Under the pieces are notes generated by a model that saw nothing but the letters and a program-made list of their open reading frames with translations, was not told the origin of the DNA and made no database searches. Positions 12,801 to 20,320 of a DNA stretch of 64,000 bases are shown here, in pieces (position 1 is the first letter of the stretch; each line of letters starts with the position of its first letter). Where the stretch lies: positions 10,084,072 through 10,148,071 of the forward strand of contig OX459108.1 of NCBI GenBank assembly GCA_949775045.1, in the 5' to 3' direction. The position numbers were made by a program, and so were the translations under genes. This DNA is from Metridium senile (taxonomy: Eukaryota; Cnidaria; Anthozoa; Actiniaria; Metridiidae).

Positions 12801-15800
12801 GATGATTGAATGAATGGATGGATGGAAAGAATAAACAAATCAGTGGATGGATGATTGAATGAATGGATGGATCGAAAGAATAAAAAAAATCAGTGGATGG
12901 ATGATTGAATGAATGGATGGATGGAAAGAATAAACAAATCAATGGATGGATGATTGAATGAATGGATGGATGGAAAGAATAAACAAATCAGTGGATGGAT
13001 GATTGAATGAATGGATGGATGGAAAGAATAAACAAATCAATGGATGGATGGATGGATGATTGAATGGATGGATGGATGGATGGATGGATGGATGGATGGA
13101 TGGATGGATGGATGGATGGATGGATGGATGGATGGATGGATGGATGGATGGATGAATGGATGAATGGATGGATGAAAAGAATAAACAAATCAATGCATGG
13201 ATGATTGAATGAAGGAACAAATTAATGAATGAACAAATTAATGAATGAACAAATTAATGAATGAGAAGATCAATGGATTGACGAATGAACAAATGATTGA
13301 TTGAACGGATGGTTAAATGAATGAATGAATGAATAAATGAATGAATGAATGAATAAATGAATGAATGAATGAATGAATGAATGAATGAATGAATGAATGA
13401 ATGAATAGATAAATGAATGAATGAATGATTGATTGGATGAATGATTGGATGATTGGATGAATGAATGAATGAATGAATGAATGAATGAATGAATGAAAGA
13501 ATGGATGAATGAATGAATGAAAGGATGGATGAATGATTGATTGAATGCATAAATGTATAAATGAATGAATGAATGAATGAATGATTGATTGATTGATTGA
13601 ATGAATGAATGAATGAATGAATGAATGAATGAATGAATGAATGATTGAATGAATGAATGAATGATTGGATGGATGAATGAATGAGCAAATCAATGCATGA
13701 AAGATGGATGAATTATTTAATTAACTAATCACTCAATGGATGAATGAGCAAATGAATGATTGAATGAATGGATGGATGAATGAATGAACAAATGAATGAT
13801 TGAATGAATGGATGGATGAATGAATGAACAAATGAATGATTGGATGAATTGATGAATGAACAAATCAATGTATGAAAGATGGATGAATTATTTAATTAAC
13901 TAATCACTCAATGGATGAATGAGCAAATGAATGATTGAATGAATGGATGGATGAATGAATGAACAAATGAATGATTTATTGAATGAATGAATGATTGGAT
14001 GAATTGATGAATGAAAAAATCAATGTATGAAAGATGGATTTTTAAGTTATTTTAGTTATTTTATTTTAGTTATTTAATTAACTAATCACTCAATGGATGA
14101 ATGAGCAAATAAATGATTGAATGGATGGATGGGTGGGTGGATGAATGAATGATTAATGAATGAATGAATGATTGAATGAATTGAATTAAAGAACAAATCA
14201 ATGATTGAATGAAATAATAGATGAATAAATAATGAATATTTAAAGTTTCCTCAAAGGCGTATACTTACATGTAGTAAAAAGTATGTTGTAAAACTCCATT
14301 TTGGTTCAGTTCTCTTCTCTCTCAATGCTCTAACTTTGTCTTCAAACTTTCCAAGATGACGGTTGAAGGAGATCAATAGTAGCTGCCTTAGTTTTGTGAC
14401 CAGGCTTTGCCAGGACTCAACAGACTTTGTGAACTGGCTCTCTTTCATCGGTTCCCAAAGCTGGGCAACTCTGTAAGTTAATTAAGAGGGAAACACAAAT
14501 ATAAAATCTACATGTATATAGAGTAGTCTGTGAAAGAGAGAGATACATAAATGAATGACTAAATAGATGAATGAAAAAAAAGGAAAGAAGGAAGGAAGGA
14601 AGGAAGGAAGGAATGCATTGTATATCCAAACTCAAAACTTTTTTTTTTCAATAATTCTATTTAATTGGTTGTTTTTTTTTTGTAAGAATATTGAGCTTTT
14701 ATAATGCTGCTAAAGCATTGCATTATTATATATGAATGAACAAATGGATGAATGAATGGGCAAAGTAATGAATGAATGAAAGCATGGATATATGGATGAA
14801 TGAATAAATGAATATATAAATGAATGAAAGAATGGATGAATGAATAATATAGTAACCAATAAACATCTTCTATTACTGCGATTTCCGACTTTCTGCGAAC
14901 TCAGACATTTCAATGGCTTGTTGTGAAACACATTTTTAGGTGCCGTCAATTAAGGTACCGACTAATTAGTTTTGATTGACGGCAGCTAAAAATGTGTTTC
15001 ACAATAAGACATGGGAATGTCTGAGTTCGCAGAAAGTGGAAAACCACAGTAACAAATGTACCAACCTGTCATTATTTTTGCCTCCAAAGTCACTCTTAAC
15101 CTTATCAAAGACTGATCCCCTAAATTGGATCTTAGACTTATTTCCTTTGATAGACTCTGCTGCTATGACTTGTATTATAAGATAATCAACTATCCCTCTG
15201 TCTTTAAGCTTTCTCTGCCATTCATTAATACTGTCCTTTATTTTACTCTTGTATTCATCAACATCCTATGGATAAATGTAGTGCATGTACAGATCAATGC
15301 AATAAAATCCAATAGGTGACCGTAGGGTTTGCAAGTGTTGGTATTGTGATGCTAATTTACCAACCATTTTAACAATAAATTTTTTAATTTTCTTTGTTCT
15401 GATAACAATGGTTGGTTGACAAAACAAAACACCATGCCCATCACGCCAATCATCCTAATCACCATTACCATCACTACCAACTCCACCATCACCATCATCA
15501 TCACTATCATTATTAAATACCTGGCAGTCAGTCCAGTAGATATGAAAGAATGGTTGTCTGTGTAGCGTAGATGCATTCTCTATATTACCAATCAACATGC
15601 TCTCCTGTAAGTTGACAAACTTGGCTTTGAGCTTGACAGTCTTTGGAGCTCTCCCATACGATCTGAAATTATGAAAGAAAAATAATAATAATAATTATAA
15701 TAAAATTATTTAGTTTTAATACTGCCTTTTTATTGAGCCTTAACATTTTACATCCACCACCCCCTCTCCCCTCAAATGAGTTTTTCTGGTGGATTAAAAG

Positions 15801-16250
15801 ACTAGTTTCTGTAGGGAGGGGGGATGTTATATATGCCAGTGTCATTGATCTTTACATATTATATGAGGGGTGGTAGAGGAGGAGGGGATCTGCAGGGGGA
15901 GGGGGTTCTGAAAGGGGGGATATAGTCAAAATTAAAAAGTCTAGGGTTTGTTGTGATAGCACTCTTTTCTTATTGAGGGGGAGGAAATGGATTTCTGTGA
16001 GGAAGTGACTTATGCCTTTGATAAGGGGGTAGTAAAATACAAAAAATTAGACAGACCTTCTCCATTCTGTAGCAGTGTCAGGTAATCTTCTCTCTAGTTC
16101 TGGATTTAATAGCTTGTACACATTGCTTTCACCAAAACCTAAAAAAATAAACAAGAAAACATTACTTCGCACAAAAATAACAGAGAATTTGCGAGCTTTA
16201 AATTCTACGGATATTCAATACTTACAAGTTACGATGGGTTTAAGATCCAT
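986..16250 (-). CDS. TRAPPC10: TRAPPC10, TRAPPII complex subunit (15 exons, 3' end beyond window)
   Basis: TRAPPC10 is a subunit of TRAPPII, the Golgi/endosomal tethering and Rab-activating complex. Exons, 5' to 3': 16226-16250, 16057-16138, 15521-15662, 15066-15265, 14269-14470, 12369-12480, 11600-11847, 10711-10854, 10014-10125, 9032-9111, 8252-8343, 7075-7211, 5779-5868, 3866-3996, 986-1157. All splice phases agree and give about 656 codons. The start MDLKPIVTC matches the KPIVTC start region of vertebrate TRAPPC10. Further landmarks follow in order: [114 protein letters not shown]. Introns are GT-AG except after exon 12, which appears to use GC. Two exon ends (exons 7 and 13) are tandemly multiplied in their downstream introns. 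The C-terminal third lies left of the window. Confidence 0.95.
1258..1443. mobile_element. Palindromic MITE-like element
   Basis: Left arm TAGACCTAATCGGCTAACGC is mirrored at the right end (GCGTTAGCCGATTAGATCTA), with further paired arms inside (CCACCTAATTC / CAATTGGGTGG). No coding capacity. It lies just upstream (in the minus-strand sense) of the 986-1157 exon of TRAPPC10. Confidence 0.8.
1462..1650. mobile_element. Second, diverged copy of the 1258-1443 MITE
   Basis: Starts TAGACCTGATCGGCTAAAGC and repeats the CGTTGCTATGTACGTTTCC and GAATTGGGTGG segments of the preceding element. The right arm is decayed. A half copy of the same family lies at about 10567-10682. Confidence 0.75.
1735..2400. 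repeat. 60-70 bp tandem minisatellite in a TRAPPC10 intron
   Basis: About eight diverged units, each with ACCACCGGTTTAAAGAGG and most followed by AAAGTATTATACTAATAA and a TTTCTTTACCTAG block. A 22-bp C run (1802-1823) interrupts the array. No coding potential seen. Confidence 0.85.
2600..2815. repeat. 66-bp tandem repeat upstream of the peptide gene
   Basis: Three to four units contain GAGTAGTGGTTACTCAAATA, a short inverted repeat, plus GATGCATCCATAGTTACTCA. The last unit is diverged. It ends about 50 bp before the peptide reading frame. Confidence 0.85.
2867..3121 (+). CDS. Putative small secreted peptide, nested in a TRAPPC10 intron
   Basis: An 84-residue frame starts at ATG 2867. Residues 1 to about 23 form a strongly hydrophobic signal peptide ([15 protein letters not shown]). 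A charged mature part follows, with possible dibasic or polybasic cleavage sites at KR and ARRR. A good 3' splice site (TTTCTCTCAACAG) ends 3 bp before the ATG, so an untranslated upstream exon is likely. A polyadenylation-type AATAAA lies near 3287. The gene is on the strand opposite TRAPPC10. I do not recognise the family; a neuropeptide-like or other secreted product is possible. Composition differs from the surrounding repeats, but a chance open frame cannot be excluded. Confidence 0.5.
   Translation: MQHSLVILVLVLSVALLMVHVIAITIPKDSRQYIELKRNTSTRLGWMNHKLRPEQVARRRTLPKLFDLFNVKSTSLDSDRKLKL
3185..3262 (+). repeat. Partial duplication of the peptide gene's 3' coding end
   Basis: About 78 bp (from ACCAAAATCAATTGACTTAT) is a diverged copy of 3052-3128, the last 23 codons and stop of the peptide frame. 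This makes a short tandem duplication of the 3' end. Confidence 0.8.
3342..3790. repeat. TTTG-rich minisatellite with 32-36 bp higher-order units
   Basis: Repeats of TTCATTTGTCTGTTTGTCTA with TTTGTTTG or TTTGCTTG endings. All three plus-strand frames are open only because the repeat lacks stops; the resulting Cys/Leu/Phe polypeptides are not genes. Confidence 0.97.
4196..4550. repeat. ATC-rich trinucleotide repeat
   Basis: Imperfect (ATC)n with ATT interruptions and a longer repeated block around TCGACCATCGTCATTATC. Low complexity, no gene. Confidence 0.95.
4750..5778 (-). repeat. 59-bp array of TRAPPC10 exon-13 donor ends (17 extra copies)
   Basis: Each 59-bp unit, read on the minus strand, equals the last 38 nt of TRAPPC10 exon 13 (ending ACACTTGATATAG) plus its donor GTAAGAG and 14 more intronic nt. 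The exon edge is at 5779; equivalent edges recur every 59 bp down to 4776, giving 17 extra donor copies. Units differ by only a few substitutions, so expansion is recent or homogenised. The copies lack the exon's own acceptor. Confidence 0.95.
5929..6358. mobile_element. Palindromic MITE-like element
   Basis: Outer arms AAGGCGCTGTTACAC and GGTGTAACAGCGCCTTAA pair, and GCAACTTG / CAAGTTGC motifs recur throughout. No coding capacity. It begins about 60 bp upstream (minus sense) of TRAPPC10 exon 13. Confidence 0.75.
6357..6612. repeat. 91-bp tandem repeat, about 2.8 copies
   Basis: Units share GGCATCATTGACTCCCCGTA, GGGGCTCTTTTGTAGGGTTC and CACTCACTACCACGACATTC with few differences. Confidence 0.95.
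6613..6904. mobile_element. MITE with TACACTTA-type ends
   Basis: Left end TACACTTAGTTTAAAAATGG pairs with the right end CCATTTTTAAATAAGTGTA. Inner arms CGATTGCACGACCGAAAGGA and TCCTTTCGGTCGTGCAATAG pair as well. Inner arms of this type recur in the 10883, 33387 and, more loosely, 47421 elements. Confidence 0.8.
7288..7345. repeat. G run and short GATA repeat
   Basis: A T9-G14 type mononucleotide stretch is followed within 30 bp by about five GATA units. The remainder of 7346-7890 is AT-rich intron in which I see no feature. Confidence 0.85.
7897..8248. repeat. Interspersed repeat shared with 60707-61025
   Basis: About 350 bp beginning AGGTGATCTCGCTTCGAAGC matches 60707-61025 with moderate divergence, including GGCGTTCGAGACA-like and CCGGAAGTGCGCGCG segments. 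Ends near AAATCACCTGG, loosely inverse to the start, so it may be a transposon with short inverted ends. Confidence 0.8.
8680..9010. repeat. Interspersed repeat with CCCTAAAAGGTAC motifs
   Basis: Contains four to five CCCTAAAAGGTACG-type submotifs, flanked by CCAAGTGGTAGGGGTGATC on one side and its inverse GATCACCCCTACCACTTGG on the other. The same family occurs at about 18285-18690 and 19790-20060. Confidence 0.8.
9475..10000. repeat. (ATG)n-rich low-complexity intron sequence
   Basis: Imperfect GAT/AAT trinucleotides abut the donor side of TRAPPC10 exon 9. Apparent long frames here encode only Ser/Ile/His runs and are artefacts. Confidence 0.95.
10200..10562. mobile_element. Nested palindromic MITEs
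   Basis: An outer element has arms AGCACCGCTGTACTATTTGA and TCAAATAGTACAGCGGTG. Inside it at 10269-10421 lies a near-perfect palindrome beginning AATAGCTGTTATTACAG and ending CTGTAATAACAGCTATT. The inner family recurs at 23928-24074 and, split, at 33187-33940. Confidence 0.85.
10883..11133. mobile_element. MITE with TACACCTATTTC terminal inverted repeats
   Basis: Left end TACACCTATTTCAAAAAAGG mirrors the right end CCTTTTTTGAAATAGGTGTA. Subterminal arms also pair. Flanking bases are compatible with a TA target duplication, as for Tc1/mariner-type MITEs, but this is not certain. Confidence 0.85.
11425..11562 (-). repeat. 138-bp tandem copy of the TRAPPC10 exon-7 donor end
   Basis: Positions 11462 to about 11548 are almost identical to the last 87 nt of TRAPPC10 exon 7 (11600-11686), including the donor GTAGAG and the flanking intron. 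The offset is 138 bp. The copy lies downstream of the real donor and lacks the upstream part of the exon, so it is a truncated decoy exon end, not a second exon. Confidence 0.95.
12505..14220. repeat. Long ATGG/ATGA tetranucleotide domain with higher-order units
   Basis: About 1.7 kb. From 12505 to 13030 a unit of roughly 60 bp is built of GGATGGATGATTGAATGAAT and GAAAGAATAAACAAATCA; pure (GGAT)n follows to 13165 and (GAAT)n-rich sequence to 14220. Minus-strand frames encode only Ile/His/Ser/Pro runs. All of it lies within one TRAPPC10 intron. Confidence 0.97.
14873..15051. mobile_element. Palindromic MITE-like element
   Basis: Arms ACTTTCTGCGAACTCAGACA and TGTCTGAGTTCGCAGAAAGT pair exactly, and inner arms TGTGAAACACATTTTTAG / CTAAAAATGTGTTTCACA pair too. 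It ends about 15 bp before the donor of TRAPPC10 exon 4. Confidence 0.9.
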
Positions 16251-16749
16251 TTTTACACCGTATTCTGAATCTTCACTCTTTAGCTAAAATCATCTACTCA
16301 TACTCAATCCAACTGTTCATTCTTGACGGCAAAACACTTGAAAAATGCCACAGAAAAACTTAAAATCAAACTCTCACTTCCTCGCCGCCATGTTGTATTT
16401 TTATTTTGAAATAAAGCTTGCGCATGTACGATGTATATGTACCGCTTTAGTGCCCGCGGACTCAGAAACAAAGATGGCCGACTTTGCAACGTAAACAGCA
16501 CATGCATGATCGACTTTTTGCTATTTTTAACAATTCATTCATCTTTTCATTAATCTATCAATTATTTAACTATACTGACTACCACCTGGTTCGCTCGCTA
16601 ACGCTGGAAATTTGAATATGTACTGATGTTAGTATATGATATTTATGATCATCATCGACGGCATTTTACTTTTTACAATCGAGAAGTGAGCAGAAATTCA
16701 TTGTGTATAAAACTGATTTCAACTCGGGCCTAAAGTGCGCCATTTTGTG
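16251..16749. promoter_or_regulatory. Shared upstream region of TRAPPC10 and MANEA
   Basis: The two start codons face away from each other, 499 bp apart. No TATA box is evident at a convincing place. A GCCGCCATGTTGTATTTTTA segment at 16385 and CAAGATGGCCG near 16470 resemble YY1-type (CAAGATGGC) promoter elements in CpG-bearing sequence. A bidirectional promoter is an inference from geometry. Confidence 0.5.
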
Positions 16750-18198
16750 ATGTTTCCCTTTTCAAGAAGAAGACGACTTGTGTACATCCTTGCAGCTGTT
16801 GTATTTCTCTTCGGGTGTGTTTTTATTATGCGCAAGATAACATCGACGGAGAGTGAAGATGAGGAACGGTTGCGGAAGATGAAGATAACAAAAGATGATA
16901 CAGATTGGATAAAATGGCTGGATCCCGATGCCGTACTTGAAAGCTTGAAAAATAAAACCAGGAACTTGAATGGCACATTTGAACTAGATGACATTAAAGA
17001 CTATAAACTGAGAATTCTGAGGGATGACTTGAACAGTGATAATAAAGATGCTGTTATCAAGGACGAACTAATTTCAAACGATGAAGGTGGTGATAGTGAA
17101 GTTCGTTTTAACAAAGAATCAGGCCTTCCACCAAACTACAACGTTCATATATTTTATTACGGATGGTATGGCAACCCTGAAGTTGACGGTAAATACTTGC
17201 ATTGGAACCATTCATTCTTGCCGCATTGGAGACCTGAAATTGCAAAAAGGTATCGCAAGGGTACCCATGTTCCTCCAGACGACATTGGTGCTAACTTCTA
17301 CCCTTCCCTTGGAGCGTACAGCTCACGCGATATCAAAGTAATTCATAACCATATGAAGCAGCTTTGTTACGCAGGGATAGGGGTACTTGCTGTATCGTGG
17401 TATCCCCCTGGTAAGGCTGACGAGCAAGGCGAACCTTCTGATTCTCTAGTACCGACTTTATTGGATGTTGCACTTATGTATGACTTGCGTGTTACTCTTC
17501 ATATTGAGCCGTATGAAGGTCGTAATGATGTGACTTTAGAACAAGATGCTAAATACATTATCGACAAGTATGGTAAACATAAGGGGTTTTATAAACATAA
17601 GCATCGAGATGGAAGGCTTTTACCTCTATTGTATGTATACGACTCATACCATACCCCTGCTAAGGAGTGGGCCAAGTTATTACAACCTAATGGGCCACAT
17701 ACTATAAGAAAGACTAAATATGACTGTGTTTTTATCGCCTTGGTTGTGGAACCTCGACATAAGGATGCTATCTCCATTGGAGGCTTTGATGGACTTTACA
17801 CATACTTTGCTACAGATGGATTTAGTTATGGATCATCGTGGAGGGTTTGGCCGAAACTTGCATCATTTGCAAGACAGACAAACACTACATTTATACCAAG
17901 TGTGGGACCAGGATACATCGATACAAACATACGCCCATGGAACTCTGAAAATACAAGATTGAGAGAGAGGGGTGCATACTATAGGAAAAGCTGGAACAAT
18001 GCGTTGAGTGTGAAACCTGAGATTATCTCAATAACATCTTTTAATGAATGGCACGAAGGAACACAGATTGAGAAAGCAGTGCCCAAGAAGGTACCAGGAA
18101 TAATTTATAAAGACTACACTCCTTTTGAACCCAAATACTATTTGAAACTAACTAGAAAGCACATTGAGAAATTCAAGGAAAGTCAAAACCCTAGTTAA
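16750..18198 (+). CDS. MANEA: Glycoprotein endo-alpha-1,2-mannosidase, GH99, single exon
   Basis: This enzyme cleaves glucosylated mannose from N-glycans in the Golgi, a glucosidase-independent trimming route. The start at ATG 16750 gives 482 residues (human about 462). An in-frame GTG lies 5 codons upstream but is not a plausible eukaryotic start. Residues 1-9 are basic, about 10-26 form one membrane anchor (type II topology), and a charged stem runs to about 125. The GH99 domain begins at NVHIFYYGWYGNP (131). It includes HWNHSFLPHW, PPDDIGANFYPSLG, HIEPYEGR (251), YVYDSYH and SVGPGYIDT. The catalytic motif FNEWHEGTQIEKA has E433 and E436, equivalent to human E404 and E407. All family landmarks are intact. 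MANEA versus its paralogue MANEAL cannot be separated by eye. No introns are present, unlike vertebrate MANEA. Confidence 0.95.
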   Translation: MFPFSRRRRLVYILAAVVFLFGCVFIMRKITSTESEDEERLRKMKITKDDTDWIKWLDPDAVLESLKNKTRNLNGTFELDDIKDYKLRILRDDLNSDNKDAVIKDELISNDEGGDSEVRFNKESGLPPNYNVHIFYYGWYGNPEVDGKYLHWNHSFLPHWRPEIAKRYRKGTHVPPDDIGANFYPSLGAYSSRDIKVIHNHMKQLCYAGIGVLAVSWYPPGKADEQGEPSDSLVPTLLDVALMYDLRVTLHIEPYEGRNDVTLEQDAKYIIDKYGKHKGFYKHKHRDGRLLPLLYVYDSYHTPAKEWAKLLQPNGPHTIRKTKYDCVFIALVVEPRHKDAISIGGFDGLYTYFATDGFSYGSSWRVWPKLASFARQTNTTFIPSVGPGYIDTNIRPWNSENTRLRERGAYYRKSWNNALSVKPEIISITSFNEWHEGTQIEKAVPKKVPGIIYKDYTPFEPKYYLKLTRKHIEKFKESQNPS

Positions 18199-20320
18199 AC
18201 AAAAAACAATCACAAATTGACATACAGCTGTTTAAAACCAAGCTGTTTGTGCCAAGCACAACTTTTTTAAATTGTATACATCCAGGGGGGGAGGACTCCC
18301 TTATAAAAGAGGGCAGGGGTCCTAGTCGGAAATTTTGAAAATGACCCTTAAAAGGGACCAGTATTTTGAGCTGATGGGCGTGGCAGTGATGAAATTACAC
18401 CCCTAACCCCTAATACAGACCAATCAATAACGTATCATTTTGGTTCGGTTTCTCGATTTTATTTGTATTTTGATACTAGCATCAAACGTCTGCTCGTATA
18501 AGTTTATGACGACTTCGATAAAAATCAATCTTTTGAAAAGAAGCATTGTTTTTAATCTTATACCCTAAAAGGGACCACAAAACCCAGCTGGTGGGCATTC
18601 TCGTCATTATTACCCAAAGAGGGAACAAAACACTGATTTCAAACCCTATATAAAAGGGACAACCAGAACCCCCTGCCCGGGATGTAAACTCTTCTTCACT
18701 AAATGGGGATAGTGATAGGGGGATATTTTGCAATAAATTCGTTTTGATGCATTCATAACTGATATTCAAATCAGTCACCATAATTATATTAGTTAGGTAT
18801 ATCCCAGTATCAATTTCCTATTTGATGTCATTTGGGCTTCCTGTGTTATCAGAATGAGAGGGAGGGCCGGTGAACGGTAGTAAGAGGTGCCCAGTTTCTT
18901 TTCGTTTCTGATGCATGCTACTGCACTTTACTGTAAGAGACTGGGTAAGGCGTTTTGGTTGCTCTCCTTTCAAATCCTTCCATGGTCTAACAACACAGGG
19001 AGCCCAATTTAAGCGTCCAGTTTAGTTCAAAAATATTTCATGGATACACACATTCTTTTGTATCCTATAGATGGGTGTACAGTGATGTATTTTGTTTTGG
19101 GTTTGCCAGCCAACCATTGTCAAAGAAATTTAAAAATTATATTGTGAAAATGATTGGCAAATTAGCATCACAATATCAACACTTGTAAACACTACGCTTA
19201 CCTATAAGTGCTAATAATGTTGCACACTTTAGTGTTCATACTCTAAAGGCCAATACACACTAGGCTACAAGTTGCTGTGACAGATTGCTTCGTGTTTATT
19301 GTTCTTATTTGTGGATGTGGCCCAATGCACAAACATGATTGCAATAGACCTCTTTACCTTCGAATGCAAATTGCCCATTTTAGATCATGTGATGCTACCC
19401 TTGGGAATTTTTTCACATGTAAATGATATAACAAGTTCATCATAAAAGAACAATTCGCAAGGGAATGATTGGTCTGAAATGGGCAAATTTGCATACAGAG
19501 GTAAAGAGGTCAATTATCTGGCTTGTTGTAACCAAAACATTTTTCTGCCAGGACAAATAATTTCATATCAATTCAACATGTCATACAAAGGGATCGCAAC
19601 TTGCCACCTAGTGTGTACCGGTCTTAATAAACAACCACAGATGGGATATATTAACTTATTAAAGCTATTCATAAATTCATTAGATAATTTTTGTATTGTA
19701 TTTAGTATGCATACATTTATGAACATTGTAAATAATTGAAGAATTTGTTTGAATGGTTTTGTCTGGTAAGGGGTCTTTCATTTTAATATTAGTGTATGGG
19801 GGAGGGGGTCGGAAACTAGGTCGGTTCTAGGGGTGCTTGATGGACGGTTTTGAAAATGACCCTAAAAGGTACGCTTAAATTAACTCAAATACTGATTTCA
19901 GACCCTAAAAGGTACGACCACATTTAACATTTGTTTAAATTCAAAATTGATGTATATATGTATAAGGTACGGTGCCAGTTCGAAACCCTAAAAGTATGTG
20001 AGGGTCTTATTTTCGACCCTAAAAGGTCCGTCGAGCACCGAGTCCCCTCCCCAGGGTCGGAAAAAATCTTATCTTGTCTTTCCAATATTATGCAACACCC
20101 CCCCCCCCCCCCCCCCCTTCCTGGTTGGTCAAAAATATCATCAAAAATAGATCCCACCACTTAAGCTTTCATCAACCAACTTAAGAACGTTTTGTGCAAT
20201 AAACTACAACAATTACAAAAACGTTATTTAATGTACAGGGTAATTTCTATGAAATATTTGAATAAAAAAGATCTATACAATATTGTACAATATCGAGATT
20301 TATATATAAATTATGATTAT
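18199..20320. other. Intergenic region between convergent MANEA and PDE10A
   Basis: About 2.1 kb without a gene. It holds two copies of the CCCTAAAAGG repeat family (about 18285-18690 and 19790-20060), a nested palindromic element (19248-19622) and a 22-bp C run near 20097. A minus-strand ATTAAA at about 20226 is a possible PDE10A polyadenylation signal. Confidence 0.8.
19248..19622. mobile_element. Nested palindromic MITEs
   Basis: Outer arms GGCCAATACACACTAGGC and CACCTAGTGTGTACCGGTC pair. An inner element at about 19345-19513 has arms AGACCTCTTTACCT and AGGTAAAGAGGTC with ATGCAAATTTGCCCAT-like pairing. Confidence 0.75.

Noticed and set aside
16735..16749. Upstream GTG start for MANEA
   Set aside because: A non-AUG start is unlikely in an animal nuclear gene; ATG at 16750 gives the expected short basic cytoplasmic tail before the membrane anchor.
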